Below, one piece after another: positions 1 to 5,745 of a stretch of 5,745 bases of DNA. Position 1 is the first letter of the stretch. Each line of letters opens with the position of its first letter. The translations under genes were made by a program, and so were the position numbers. The stretch covers positions 1 through 5,745 of the forward strand of contig JAWLES010000156.1 of assembly GCA_041685935.1 (NCBI GenBank). The letters run 5' to 3'. The DNA comes from JAIPEK01 sp041685935. Lineage in GTDB: Bacteria > Desulfobacterota > Desulfobacteria > Desulfobacterales > Desulfobacteraceae. The notes below the pieces were generated by a model. The model ran no database searches and was not told the origin of the DNA. It saw nothing but the letters and a program-made list of their open reading frames with translations.

Positions 1-1203
1 AAGAATGTCTGCATTTTCTCCTTTTACTTTGACCGCTTCATCAATCGCCGATTGCAGAGAGGTGAACGGCTTCATGAACAATGAAGAGATCTTTTCCGGT
101 TCAACGTCCGTGACAGCCCACATTTCGGCCCAGGTACTGATCTCGGCAAGTTTCCCTGCCTTGTGGTATCCAAGGACATAGCCCCTGTCGATTTTTTCAA
201 GGGTCTCTGTTGCTGTTTCGCAACTGCTCAAAAGGTCTGCAAATGTTTTCCCGCCGATACCGTCCCTGCATTTTGCAACAAGTATCATGATCCCGTTTTC
301 GCGAAGAGCCAGCTTGGCGTTTTCAGTGCCTTTCTGGGCCTGGTAAAGGTCGATGTCCTGGGGGAATTTAACAACCGATACCACGATGTCCGCCTTTTGT
401 GCCAGCGGGGCGGCGAACACTTCGTTGGCTTTGTGGACGGCGTGAATGAAAGAGTCTTCAATATGACCCGCTGACGCGGCATATACATTGTGGTGTTTGT
501 CCAGGACAGTCATGATGGAAAAAATTTCTTTGTTCACTGTTTTTATGGCGTCCACCATGTCCTCGTGTACGGGGTTGCCTTCCAGGGCGAGTGCTTTTGC
601 AGCCGGATTCAAAGCAAGCTTGTGATTTCTCTCCACGGTCTCGAATCCTGCAATGCCGGGCAGGAAGGATTTTCTCCCGCCTGTATAGCCTGCGAAATAG
701 TGGGGTTCCACCGAACTGATGATTATGATCTTGTGTGCGTCAGCCCCTTCCTTGTTAACATACATGGGGGTTCCGTTGGAGGATTTTCCAAGGTAGACCA
801 TGTCCTCATCCTTTCTGGCGTCGTGTACTATGATCCGGTCGCGGACCGTTTCCAGAAACCTGCCGAATATCTGCCCGAGTTCCTCTTCAGTGGGGCCCCT
901 GTGAACGCCGGTTGCAATAATGAATCTGTAATCCACGGTTTTGAGCTGCTCCATGATCGAGCTTATGACTTTCTCGGTCGGGGTGGGGCGTGTGGCGTCA
1001 TTGACGATGATCAGCACATCCCGGGCGTCACTGAGGAAGGTCTCGAGGGAGCTGCTGTTTAGCGGGTTCTGCAGGGCATTTTCAATAACGGTGTTTTCAT
1101 TGCTGATTTCCACGTCATTTGCTTCAAGGAAAGAAACATTGGCTGCGTCGCTGATTTCAACCTGCTGCTTTCCATTCCTGTCATAGGGTATATCTATTTT
1201 CAT
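1..1203 (-). CDS. larA: LarA-family nickel-pincer nucleotide-dependent racemase/epimerase (C-terminus cut by window edge)
   Basis: The reverse strand is open for 401 codons from the ATG at 1203 to base 1 with no stop, so the C-terminus lies outside the window. LarA uses a nickel-pincer nucleotide cofactor to interconvert D- and L-lactate; relatives act on other 2-hydroxyacids. Visible hallmarks are NDATRPTPT (68-76), ATGVHR (97-102, H101 matching catalytic H108 of Lactobacillus plantarum LarA), PHYFAGYTGGRKSFLPG (167-183, with H168 matching H174 and cofactor-binding K178 matching K184), nickel-ligand-type H194 (matching H200), and Q288/K291 (matching Q295/K298). Spacing between these residues agrees with LarA, so the protein looks catalytically competent. 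LarA is usually about 425 residues, so little is missing. GGAG sits 9 nt before the ATG, and the gene starts 19 nt after the Fe-S gene, so it is probably cotranscribed. No cofactor-synthesis genes (larB, larC, larE) are visible. Family assignment is firm; lactate as substrate is inference. Confidence 0.9.
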   Translation of the reverse strand, partial: MKIDIPYDRNGKQQVEISDAANVSFLEANDVEISNENTVIENALQNPLNSSSLETFLSDARDVLIIVNDATRPTPTEKVISSIMEQLKTVDYRFIIATGVHRGPTEEELGQIFGRFLETVRDRIIVHDARKDEDMVYLGKSSNGTPMYVNKEGADAHKIIIISSVEPHYFAGYTGGRKSFLPGIAGFETVERNHKLALNPAAKALALEGNPVHEDMVDAIKTVNKEIFSIMTVLDKHHNVYAASAGHIEDSFIHAVHKANEVFAAPLAQKADIVVSVVKFPQDIDLYQAQKGTENAKLALRENGIMILVAKCRDGIGGKTFADLLSSCETATETLEKIDRGYVLGYHKAGKLAEISTWAEMWAVTDVEPEKISSLFMKPFTSLQSAIDEAVKVKGENADIL

Positions 1204-1222
1204 AAACCGGAACTCCGATGGT

Positions 1223-2167
1223 TTAAATTGGCTGTTTGGCACCCAGCTCTTCCATGAACTGATCGATTTCAGCCTGGAATCCGGATTTGTCACCGGGTGC
1301 GATTTCAACAAGTCTGATACGGTCCGGATCCATATCCATACTTTGAAGCATTCTTTTCATGGACCGTATCAGCCGGGCTGCCTTGACGTTGCCTTCATGG
1401 GAACATTCCCCTTCCGGGCAGCAGGCTACCATTATGCCTCTGGACCGGTTCAGGAAAGGCTCGAGCAAAAGCGGGATGTCCAGCCGGCCGCCGCACATGT
1501 TCACCAGGATCTTGTAGTCCCTGTCATGCATAGTTTTGTCTTCGAGCCTGGATGCCTGCAGGTCAGGGTAGTATGACCAGTTGCAGGCGAACACAATCGC
1601 TTTTGCCCTGGTGTTGTTTTTGAAAAAGTCCTTTATTTCCGAGGAAAGCTCGTCCCTTGAAGTGCCGTACGTGGATTCGATGCGGATGGCTCCGGCAGGG
1701 CAGGTTTCAACGCATATCCCGCAGCTCTGACATGCCGCAGGGTCAACGATGATTTTGCTGTTTGCGTAACTCCTTGCTTCGTGGGGGCATGCGGAGATGC
1801 ACGCAAGGCAGAGGGCACAGTTTTTACCTGTCACGGATGTGGTTCCCGGTCCGGTGAACCCGGCTGCCAGAAGATCCTTTTTGGCGTCCGTGAAAATTTC
1901 CGTAAGGGGGACCCCTGAGGAACATGCTGCTTCACATCTTTTACAGTAAAAACAGGAAAAAATTTTTTCAGCAGCGTATTCAGACGGAATGATTCCGCCG
2001 GTGAGCAGGCCGTAAATCATGATCAGCCTTGCCCTGGGGGCGTCTGATTCCCATCCGGTATGCTTGAACAAAGGGCAGTGCTCATAGCAGTATCCGCATC
2101 TTATACATCCTGCAAGGGTGTTTTTCCATTTTTCCATATGTGCAAATTCAATCTGTCCGGATTCCAT
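1223..2167 (-). CDS. Iron-sulfur electron-transfer protein: HdrC/GlcF-like Fe-S domain, 2x[4Fe-4S] ferredoxin, MvhD-like C-terminal domain
   Basis: This 314-residue protein has three parts. Residues 15-100 resemble the HdrC/GlcF/HdrD Fe-S domain, with CIRCGYCYEHCP (C21, C24, C27, C31) and CFYCKRCEAAC (C72, C75, C78, C82). Residues 115-160 form a two-cluster ferredoxin, CALCLACISACP (C117-C127) and CQSCGICVETCP (C146-C156). Residues 188-270 match the MvhD/FlpD family: FACNWSYY, MCGGRLD, ACCPEGECSHEGN. Up to four 4Fe-4S clusters and perhaps one 2Fe-2S cluster are expected. MvhD passes electrons between hydrogenase or formate dehydrogenase and the heterodisulfide reductase HdrA. The CCG domains of classical GlcF/HdrD are absent and MvhD takes their place. 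It lies 17 nt after the FAD dehydrogenase gene, so it is probably that enzyme's electron acceptor subunit. No signal peptide or membrane segment is visible, suggesting a cytoplasmic protein. GGGG 8 nt upstream supports the start at 2167 over the internal Met11. Partner and direction of electron flow are inferred. Confidence 0.88.
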   Translation of the reverse strand: MESGQIEFAHMEKWKNTLAGCIRCGYCYEHCPLFKHTGWESDAPRARLIMIYGLLTGGIIPSEYAAEKIFSCFYCKRCEAACSSGVPLTEIFTDAKKDLLAAGFTGPGTTSVTGKNCALCLACISACPHEARSYANSKIIVDPAACQSCGICVETCPAGAIRIESTYGTSRDELSSEIKDFFKNNTRAKAIVFACNWSYYPDLQASRLEDKTMHDRDYKILVNMCGGRLDIPLLLEPFLNRSRGIMVACCPEGECSHEGNVKAARLIRSMKRMLQSMDMDPDRIRLVEIAPGDKSGFQAEIDQFMEELGAKQPI

Positions 2168-2184
2168 TGTTAAATCCCCTTTGT

Positions 2185-3633
2185 TTAGCTGTTCACGGAA
2201 TATCTCAAGTCAGTGGCCGTCACCCAGTCATCCGGTGCCTGCATGAGCTTCCCCGGGTTCAGGATGTTGTTTGGATCCAGGGCCTTTTTGACGGCACGCA
2301 AAATGCCGAGGGAGTCTTTTTTCTCCTCTTTGAAGGATTGGGCCTTGGAAAGGCCGATACCGTGTTCAGCGCTGGTGGTCCCTTTGATGGACCTGACATA
2401 GTCATATATTTCTGTAATCGCTTTTCTGGCCGACTCCCACTGGTCCTGCCGGTCGGTATCCATGAGGATTTTGGTGTGCATGCAGCCGGAACCGCAGTGG
2501 CCGTAAGCCGTCATGATAATATTGTGTTTTTTTGCGGTTTCATGAATTTTTGCGGCAGTGTCAGCCATTTTGGAGTAGGGTACGGCCATGTCGTCGGCAA
2601 GTGAGGTGGACGCGAGGCTGTCGTCGTACTTGGAAAGTGCTGGAAACAGCTTTTTTCTTCCCATGAAAAGCTTGGCGCGCTCGGTAGGATCATAGCTGCT
2701 TTTGATGTCCATCCCCCTGTGCCTGGCACAGATTTTCTGCATTCTGTTGATTTCATAATCCACAGCCTCTTTCACCATGCCGTCAGCCTCATAGATTAAT
2801 GCGGCTGCAACCTCTTTGAGTCCCAGGTTCATGGTCTTGTTCACGGCACTGATGGCGACACTGTCCACAAGTTCCAGCATGGACGGGTTCGCCCCGGATG
2901 CCATGATTTCACCGACCGCCTCTCCTGCGTCACGGAGGGTGTCGAAATTGGCAACACCCAGGCATCTGAATTCAGGTATGGGAACGAATTTAAGCGTGGC
3001 TTCAACCACAATCCCGAGAGTCCCTTCAGCTCCTACCATAAGCTTGTGGAGCTGGTACCCGGATGCTTCCACCTTGGTGAAAGCGCCGAGGGTCACCAGT
3101 TCTCCGGTGGGAAGCACCACTTTCATGCCGAGGACCGCATCCCTTGTGGCACCGTACTTCACCGACCGTACACCGCTTGCATTGTTTCCGATTTCACCGC
3201 CGATGGTGGCGATTCTGCTCGATGCAGGCGTGGGCGGATAAAAAACCCCGTACGGCTTCAGCGCCAGGTTGAGATCATCATCCACCACACCCGGCTCAAC
3301 CCTGCAGTAAACATCCGGCATATTGATTTCAAGTATCCGGTTCATCTGTTTCATATCCATTATAATACCGCCCTGCACAGGAACCACCTGGCCGCACATG
3401 CCGGACCCGCCGCCCCTTGATATCAGAGGTACGAGGTTCTGATTGGCGTAGTGTACTATTTCCTGGACCTGTCCCGTGTCCTCCGGCCTTACCACCACCC
3501 ATGGAACCGCACTGTGTACGGAGGAATCAGAGCCGTATATATAAAGATCCGCAGGATCGGATTTGACGTTGGCATCCCCAACAATACTCCTCAATCTGGA
3601 TTCATCAATCCCCTTCATTTTTCTCCCCTTCAT
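2185..3633 (-). CDS. FAD-linked 2-hydroxyacid dehydrogenase, GlcD/D-lactate dehydrogenase family
   Basis: This 482-residue flavoprotein belongs to the vanillyl-alcohol-oxidase/PCMH fold, GlcD branch, whose members oxidise D-2-hydroxyacids such as lactate, glycolate or 2-hydroxyglutarate to 2-oxoacids. The N-terminal FAD-binding domain shows RGGGSGMCG (73-81, pyrophosphate loop) and GGEIGNNASG (145-154) followed by YGATRD. The C-terminal FAD-oxidase domain shows HCGSGCMH (379-386) and SAEHGIGLSKA (around 424). H379, H386 and H424 correspond to the metal- and substrate-binding histidines of D-2-hydroxyglutarate and D-lactate dehydrogenases. The usual HxGDGNxH loop is altered to contain two cysteines. 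Length is normal for the family. The gene is first in the operon, ahead of the Fe-S protein and larA. Numbering is from the ATG at 3633. An in-frame ATG at 3618 (Met6) has a better placed ribosome site (GGGG 6 nt away, against 13 nt), so the true protein may be five residues shorter. No signal peptide is seen. The family is firm; the exact substrate is unknown. Confidence 0.9.
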   Translation of the reverse strand: MKGRKMKGIDESRLRSIVGDANVKSDPADLYIYGSDSSVHSAVPWVVVRPEDTGQVQEIVHYANQNLVPLISRGGGSGMCGQVVPVQGGIIMDMKQMNRILEINMPDVYCRVEPGVVDDDLNLALKPYGVFYPPTPASSRIATIGGEIGNNASGVRSVKYGATRDAVLGMKVVLPTGELVTLGAFTKVEASGYQLHKLMVGAEGTLGIVVEATLKFVPIPEFRCLGVANFDTLRDAGEAVGEIMASGANPSMLELVDSVAISAVNKTMNLGLKEVAAALIYEADGMVKEAVDYEINRMQKICARHRGMDIKSSYDPTERAKLFMGRKKLFPALSKYDDSLASTSLADDMAVPYSKMADTAAKIHETAKKHNIIMTAYGHCGSGCMHTKILMDTDRQDQWESARKAITEIYDYVRSIKGTTSAEHGIGLSKAQSFKEEKKDSLGILRAVKKALDPNNILNPGKLMQAPDDWVTATDLRYSVNS

Positions 3634-3656
3634 TTTTTAAGACTTTCCCCTTTCAT
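3609..3656 (-). repeat. Threefold ATGAA(A)GGGGA repeat over the dehydrogenase start; decides the start codon
   Basis: Read on the minus strand, ATGAAAGGGGA (3656-3646), ATGAAGGGGA (3633-3624) and ATGAAGGGGA (3618-3609) follow one another. Each copy combines a start codon with a Shine-Dalgarno-like GGGG. Copy 2 supplies a well-spaced ribosome site (6 nt) for the ATG in copy 3. Copy 1 supplies only a distant one (13 nt) for the ATG in copy 2. This favours 3618 as the true start of the dehydrogenase, or use of both starts. Confidence 0.6.
3630..3656 (-). other. Possible 8-codon upstream ORF (MKGESLKK) overlapping the dehydrogenase ATG
   Basis: An ATG at 3656 on the minus strand opens eight codons ending in TGA at 3632-3630. 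The stop overlaps the ATG at 3633 as ATGA, a common geometry for translational coupling. No convincing Shine-Dalgarno sequence precedes it, and the weak candidate promoter's -10 overlaps its start. It may therefore be chance, arising from the local repeat. Confidence 0.15.
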
Positions 3657-3669
3657 ATTTAAAAAGGGG
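3647..3669. repeat. Short inverted repeat (7-bp stem, 9-nt loop) in front of the minus-strand operon
   Basis: CCCCTTT at 3647-3653 pairs perfectly with AAAGGGG at 3663-3669 across a 9-nt AT-rich loop. In a minus-strand transcript beginning upstream of it, the stem would bury the first AAAGGGG of the repeat cluster. It could modulate translation or bind a regulator; no T-tract follows in the position expected of a terminator. Confidence 0.35.
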
Positions 3670-3681
3670 CGATTCAGTCAA
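3652..3681 (-). promoter_or_regulatory. Candidate weak promoter for the dehydrogenase/Fe-S/larA operon
   Basis: On the minus strand, TTGACT (3681-3676, five of six matches to the -35 consensus) lies 18 nt from TATGAA (3657-3652, four of six matches to the -10). Transcription would begin near 3645, leaving a leader of roughly 27 nt before the ATG at 3618. The spacing is one base longer than ideal, so this is only the best candidate seen. Confidence 0.3.
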
Positions 3682-3685
3682 GGAA

Positions 3686-3709
3686 AATATTTTTTCTTTT
3701 AAAAATATT
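3686..3709. repeat. Perfect 9-bp inverted repeat between the divergent promoters, possible operator
   Basis: AATATTTTT (3686-3694) and AAAAATATT (3701-3709) are exact inverted copies separated by 6 nt. The element ends 4 nt before the -35 of the plus-strand promoter and 4 nt beyond the candidate minus-strand -35. It is thus placed to bind a dimeric regulator acting on both operons, or to act as an AT-rich UP element. Such AT-only palindromes also arise by chance. Confidence 0.35.
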
Positions 3710-3713
3710 CGTC

Positions 3714-3742
3714 TTGAACAAAAAATACAACAAAGTTATGAT
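3714..3742 (+). promoter_or_regulatory. Sigma70-like promoter for the RACo-type gene
   Basis: TTGAAC (3714-3719) and TATGAT (3737-3742) are separated by exactly 17 nt, and each matches the consensus closely. An AT-rich stretch lies just upstream. Transcription would begin near 3749, giving a leader of about 45 nt before the ATG at 3793. This is the strongest promoter match in the intergenic region. Confidence 0.6.
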
Positions 3743-3757
3743 ACTTTTGTTTATGAT
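3736..3757 (+). repeat. Direct repeat TTATGAT around the predicted transcription start
   Basis: TTATGAT occurs at 3736-3742, overlapping the -10 element, and again at 3751-3757, just after the predicted start of transcription; the second copy runs into the palindrome TGATCA. The start-to-start distance is 15 bp. It could be a regulator half-site pair, but a 7-bp AT-rich repeat in this region is weak evidence. Confidence 0.2.
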
Positions 3758-3792
3758 CAAATGAAAAAAATACACGAAATTATGGTGGATCT

Positions 3793-5733
3793 ATGACATA
3801 CAAAGTTCGTTTTTTGCCGCATGAAAAAGAAGTTCAAGTGGAGGACGGGGATAACCTGATACGGGCCGCAATGGAGAGCGGGGTTCATATAAACGCTTCC
3901 TGCGGGGGTGAAGGCGTATGCGGAAAATGCAGAGTGATCGTGGAGCAGGGCGAGATCGAGGACGGTGTTTCCGAGTATCTGACCGAGGAGGACATTGAAA
4001 AAGGTTACAGACTGGCATGCCGGTCCACCGTTCGTTCCGACCTTGTAATCCGCATACCCGTGGAGTCGGAAGTGGATACAAGCAGGCTCGAATTCAGGAC
4101 CAACGCACGCCAGACGGCAAAAGAGGGTGAATTCGACATTACTCACCTCAAGGAGAGCGGGCTTTTTATCCCTCCTGTGCACAAGATATTCCTGGATCTC
4201 CCGGAACCCTCGGCCGACGACAACATGCCTGATGTGACCCGGATCGTGAACGAGCTCAGGATTAAACACGACGAGCACCGGCTGGTGACTGATATCGGGT
4301 TGATCCGAAAGATACCTGATACTTTGCGGGAGAATAGTTTTGAAGTGACCGCCACCATCGCAAGACCGGTCCGGAAAGACGGCAGAAATCATATTGTCGA
4401 TGTGGAAGCCGGGGATACAACCGACCGGAATTATGCCGTTGCCATTGATATCGGCACCACCACGGTTTACGCCCAGGTACTTGATGTGAGCTCCGGCGAG
4501 GTGATCGCCCAGCACGGGGAATTCAACTCGCAGATCAGTTACGGAGAGGATGTGATTTCCCGGATCGTATATGCGGAAAAGGGTGACGGCCTTGATGTAC
4601 TCAATGCAAGGATTGTGGAGACCATTGACAAGATCCTGGAAAAAATCCGCAAGCAGGCCGGCATCGACACAAAGGAGATATCCACGGTGACCCTGGCCGG
4701 CAACTCCACAATGACTCAGCTCTTTTTGAAGATCAATCCCAGGTATATCAGGCGGGCGCCGTATGTTCCCGCTTCCGTGCTGTATCCACCGCTCAGGGCT
4801 TCGGATGTGGACATTGATCTTTCCGATCATACCACGGTACTGGTCTATCCCGGCGTATCCAGCTACGTGGGCGGGGATGTGGTGGCCGGAATCATGGGGT
4901 CGGGCATGTACCGCACGGAGAAAACGACCCTTTACATGGATATCGGCACAAATGCCGAGATCGTTATCGGCAACAAGGACTGGATGGTATGCACTGCTGC
5001 CTCAGCAGGCCCCGCCTTTGAGGGCGGAGGCGTCAAATTCGGCATGAGGGCCGCCAAAGGGGCGATTGAAGATTTCTCCATCGATCCTTTCTCCTTTGAA
5101 CCCATGGTCATCACGGTGGGACAGGTGAAGCCCAAAGGAATATGCGGATCAGGGCTTATCACCATTGTGGCCAGGCTGTTTGAGGCAGGCGTCATCGACA
5201 ACAGCGGCAAATTCAACAGGAACCTGGACACTGACCGGGTTAGGCAGACTGATGATATCTGGGAGTATGTACTGGTCTGGAAGGATTCCACCCAGATAGA
5301 CAGGGATATTGCAGTCACGGAGCCGGATATCGATAACCTGATACGTGCCAAAGGGGCCATGTACAGTGCCGCACATACGCTGCTTGAAGAGATCGGGCTG
5401 ACCATAAACGATATCGAGGACATTGTTCTTGCCGGCGGATTCGGCAACTATGTGGACCTTGAAAGCGCTACGATCATAGGCCTTCTCCCGGAAACGGAAT
5501 CCGGCACAATCACCTACCTGGGCAACGGCTCCCTTCTGGGCTGCAGGATGAACTGCCTTACCAACAGCCTCCGCAGGGATGTGGGACATGTGGTGAACAT
5601 GATGACCAACTTTGAGTTGGCTGAAACCAATTCCTACATGGACCATTACATGGGCTCTCTTTTCCTGCCGCATACCGAGCTGCACTATTTCCCCAAGGTC
5701 AAGGAGAGGCTTGAAAAGGCCAGGAACAGGTAA
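3793..5733 (+). CDS. RACo-type reductive activator of corrinoid proteins (2Fe-2S ferredoxin plus ASKHA ATPase, DUF4445)
   Basis: RACo-type proteins use ATP hydrolysis to drive electron transfer that returns inactive Co(II) corrinoid to Co(I) in methyl-transferring proteins. The partner may be the corrinoid iron-sulfur protein of the Wood-Ljungdahl pathway or an MtxC-type protein of methyltransferase systems. The 646-residue protein begins with a plant-type 2Fe-2S ferredoxin domain (1-90; C37, C43, C46, C76, pattern Cx5Cx2Cx29C). A linker and middle region follow (about 90-212). The ASKHA domain shows the phosphate loop DIGTTT (219-224), AGNSTMT (302-308), a second loop DIGTNAE (383-389), GICGSGL (449-455) and LAGGFGN (546-552). 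Length and domain order fit the family, and the gene appears intact. GGTGG lies 4 nt before the ATG, and a good promoter lies about 50-80 nt upstream. It is divergent from the hydroxyacid operon. The corrinoid partner is not in view, so the specific pathway cannot be named. Confidence 0.9.
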   Translation: MTYKVRFLPHEKEVQVEDGDNLIRAAMESGVHINASCGGEGVCGKCRVIVEQGEIEDGVSEYLTEEDIEKGYRLACRSTVRSDLVIRIPVESEVDTSRLEFRTNARQTAKEGEFDITHLKESGLFIPPVHKIFLDLPEPSADDNMPDVTRIVNELRIKHDEHRLVTDIGLIRKIPDTLRENSFEVTATIARPVRKDGRNHIVDVEAGDTTDRNYAVAIDIGTTTVYAQVLDVSSGEVIAQHGEFNSQISYGEDVISRIVYAEKGDGLDVLNARIVETIDKILEKIRKQAGIDTKEISTVTLAGNSTMTQLFLKINPRYIRRAPYVPASVLYPPLRASDVDIDLSDHTTVLVYPGVSSYVGGDVVAGIMGSGMYRTEKTTLYMDIGTNAEIVIGNKDWMVCTAASAGPAFEGGGVKFGMRAAKGAIEDFSIDPFSFEPMVITVGQVKPKGICGSGLITIVARLFEAGVIDNSGKFNRNLDTDRVRQTDDIWEYVLVWKDSTQIDRDIAVTEPDIDNLIRAKGAMYSAAHTLLEEIGLTINDIEDIVLAGGFGNYVDLESATIIGLLPETESGTITYLGNGSLLGCRMNCLTNSLRRDVGHVVNMMTNFELAETNSYMDHYMGSLFLPHTELHYFPKVKERLEKARNR

Positions 5734-5745
5734 TGGAAGAACATG
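5733..5745 (+). CDS. Possible start of a following gene, overlapping the RACo stop codon (only four codons visible)
   Basis: The RACo stop TAA (5731-5733) shares a base with an ATG at 5733-5735 (TAATG), a typical junction of translationally coupled genes. Purine-rich GGAACAGG lies just upstream and could act as a ribosome site. Only M-E-E-H is readable before the window ends, so no function can be suggested, and the ATG may be chance. Confidence 0.35.

Noticed and set aside
163..474. 103-residue plus-strand open frame
   Set aside because: Antisense to the C-terminal half of larA, with no family features.
490..1062. 190-residue plus-strand open frame
   Set aside because: It lies antisense within larA, whose reading frame carries every LarA motif; the plus-strand translation shows no recognisable domain.
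2816..3420. Plus-strand frames of 141 and 124 residues
   Set aside because: Antisense to the FAD-binding domain of the GlcD-type dehydrogenase, without recognisable motifs.
3647..3669. Rho-independent terminator between the two operons
   Set aside because: The two operons diverge, so no transcript needs to end here, and the stem lacks a following T-run of the right form.
3757..4830. 357-residue minus-strand open frame over the RACo gene
   Set aside because: It is antisense to the ferredoxin and ASKHA motifs of RACo; its translation has no domain signature and it would start inside a conserved gene. Long antisense frames are common in genes of this codon bias.
4932..5685. Two minus-strand open frames of 171 and 178 residues
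   Set aside because: Both are shadows of the RACo ATPase domain and overlap each other in different frames.
1..5745. CRISPR array, tRNA or rRNA gene, transposase or integration site
   Set aside because: No regularly spaced repeats, cloverleaf-like sequence, rRNA-like stretch, transposase motif or terminal repeats were found by eye.

Overview
The window holds two divergent gene sets separated by one short AT-rich regulatory region (about 3634-3792). The base composition, the dense iron-sulfur proteins, an MvhD-type electron-transfer domain, a nickel-pincer enzyme and a corrinoid-protein activator all point to a strict anaerobe. A sulfate-reducing Desulfobacterota-like bacterium is my best guess, with an acetogen or related syntroph as alternatives. 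This is inference from gene content; no rRNA or taxonomic marker is present.

Left part, minus strand (3633 down to 1): a tight three-gene operon with 17- and 19-nt gaps. It is transcribed in the order FAD-linked GlcD-type 2-hydroxyacid dehydrogenase, then an iron-sulfur protein with four 4Fe-4S motifs fused to an MvhD-like domain, then a LarA-family nickel-pincer racemase/epimerase that runs off the left edge. The simplest reading is a 2-hydroxyacid (lactate-type) oxidation module. LarA would interconvert stereoisomers, the flavoprotein would oxidise one of them, and the Fe-S/MvhD protein would carry the electrons away, possibly to a heterodisulfide-reductase-type complex. The true substrate cannot be read from the sequence.

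Middle (3634-3792): a divergent promoter region. It carries a good sigma70-like promoter for the plus-strand gene, a perfect 9-bp inverted repeat, a short hairpin, and a threefold repeat of ATGAA(A)GGGGA at the start of the minus-strand operon that makes its first start codon ambiguous.

Right part, plus strand (3793-5733): a complete 646-residue RACo-type protein with an N-terminal 2Fe-2S ferredoxin domain and a C-terminal ASKHA ATPase domain (DUF4445), the ATP-dependent reductive activator of corrinoid proteins. Its corrinoid partner is not in the window. A following gene may begin at 5733, overlapping the stop codon.

No tRNA, rRNA, CRISPR array, insertion sequence or clear terminator was seen.
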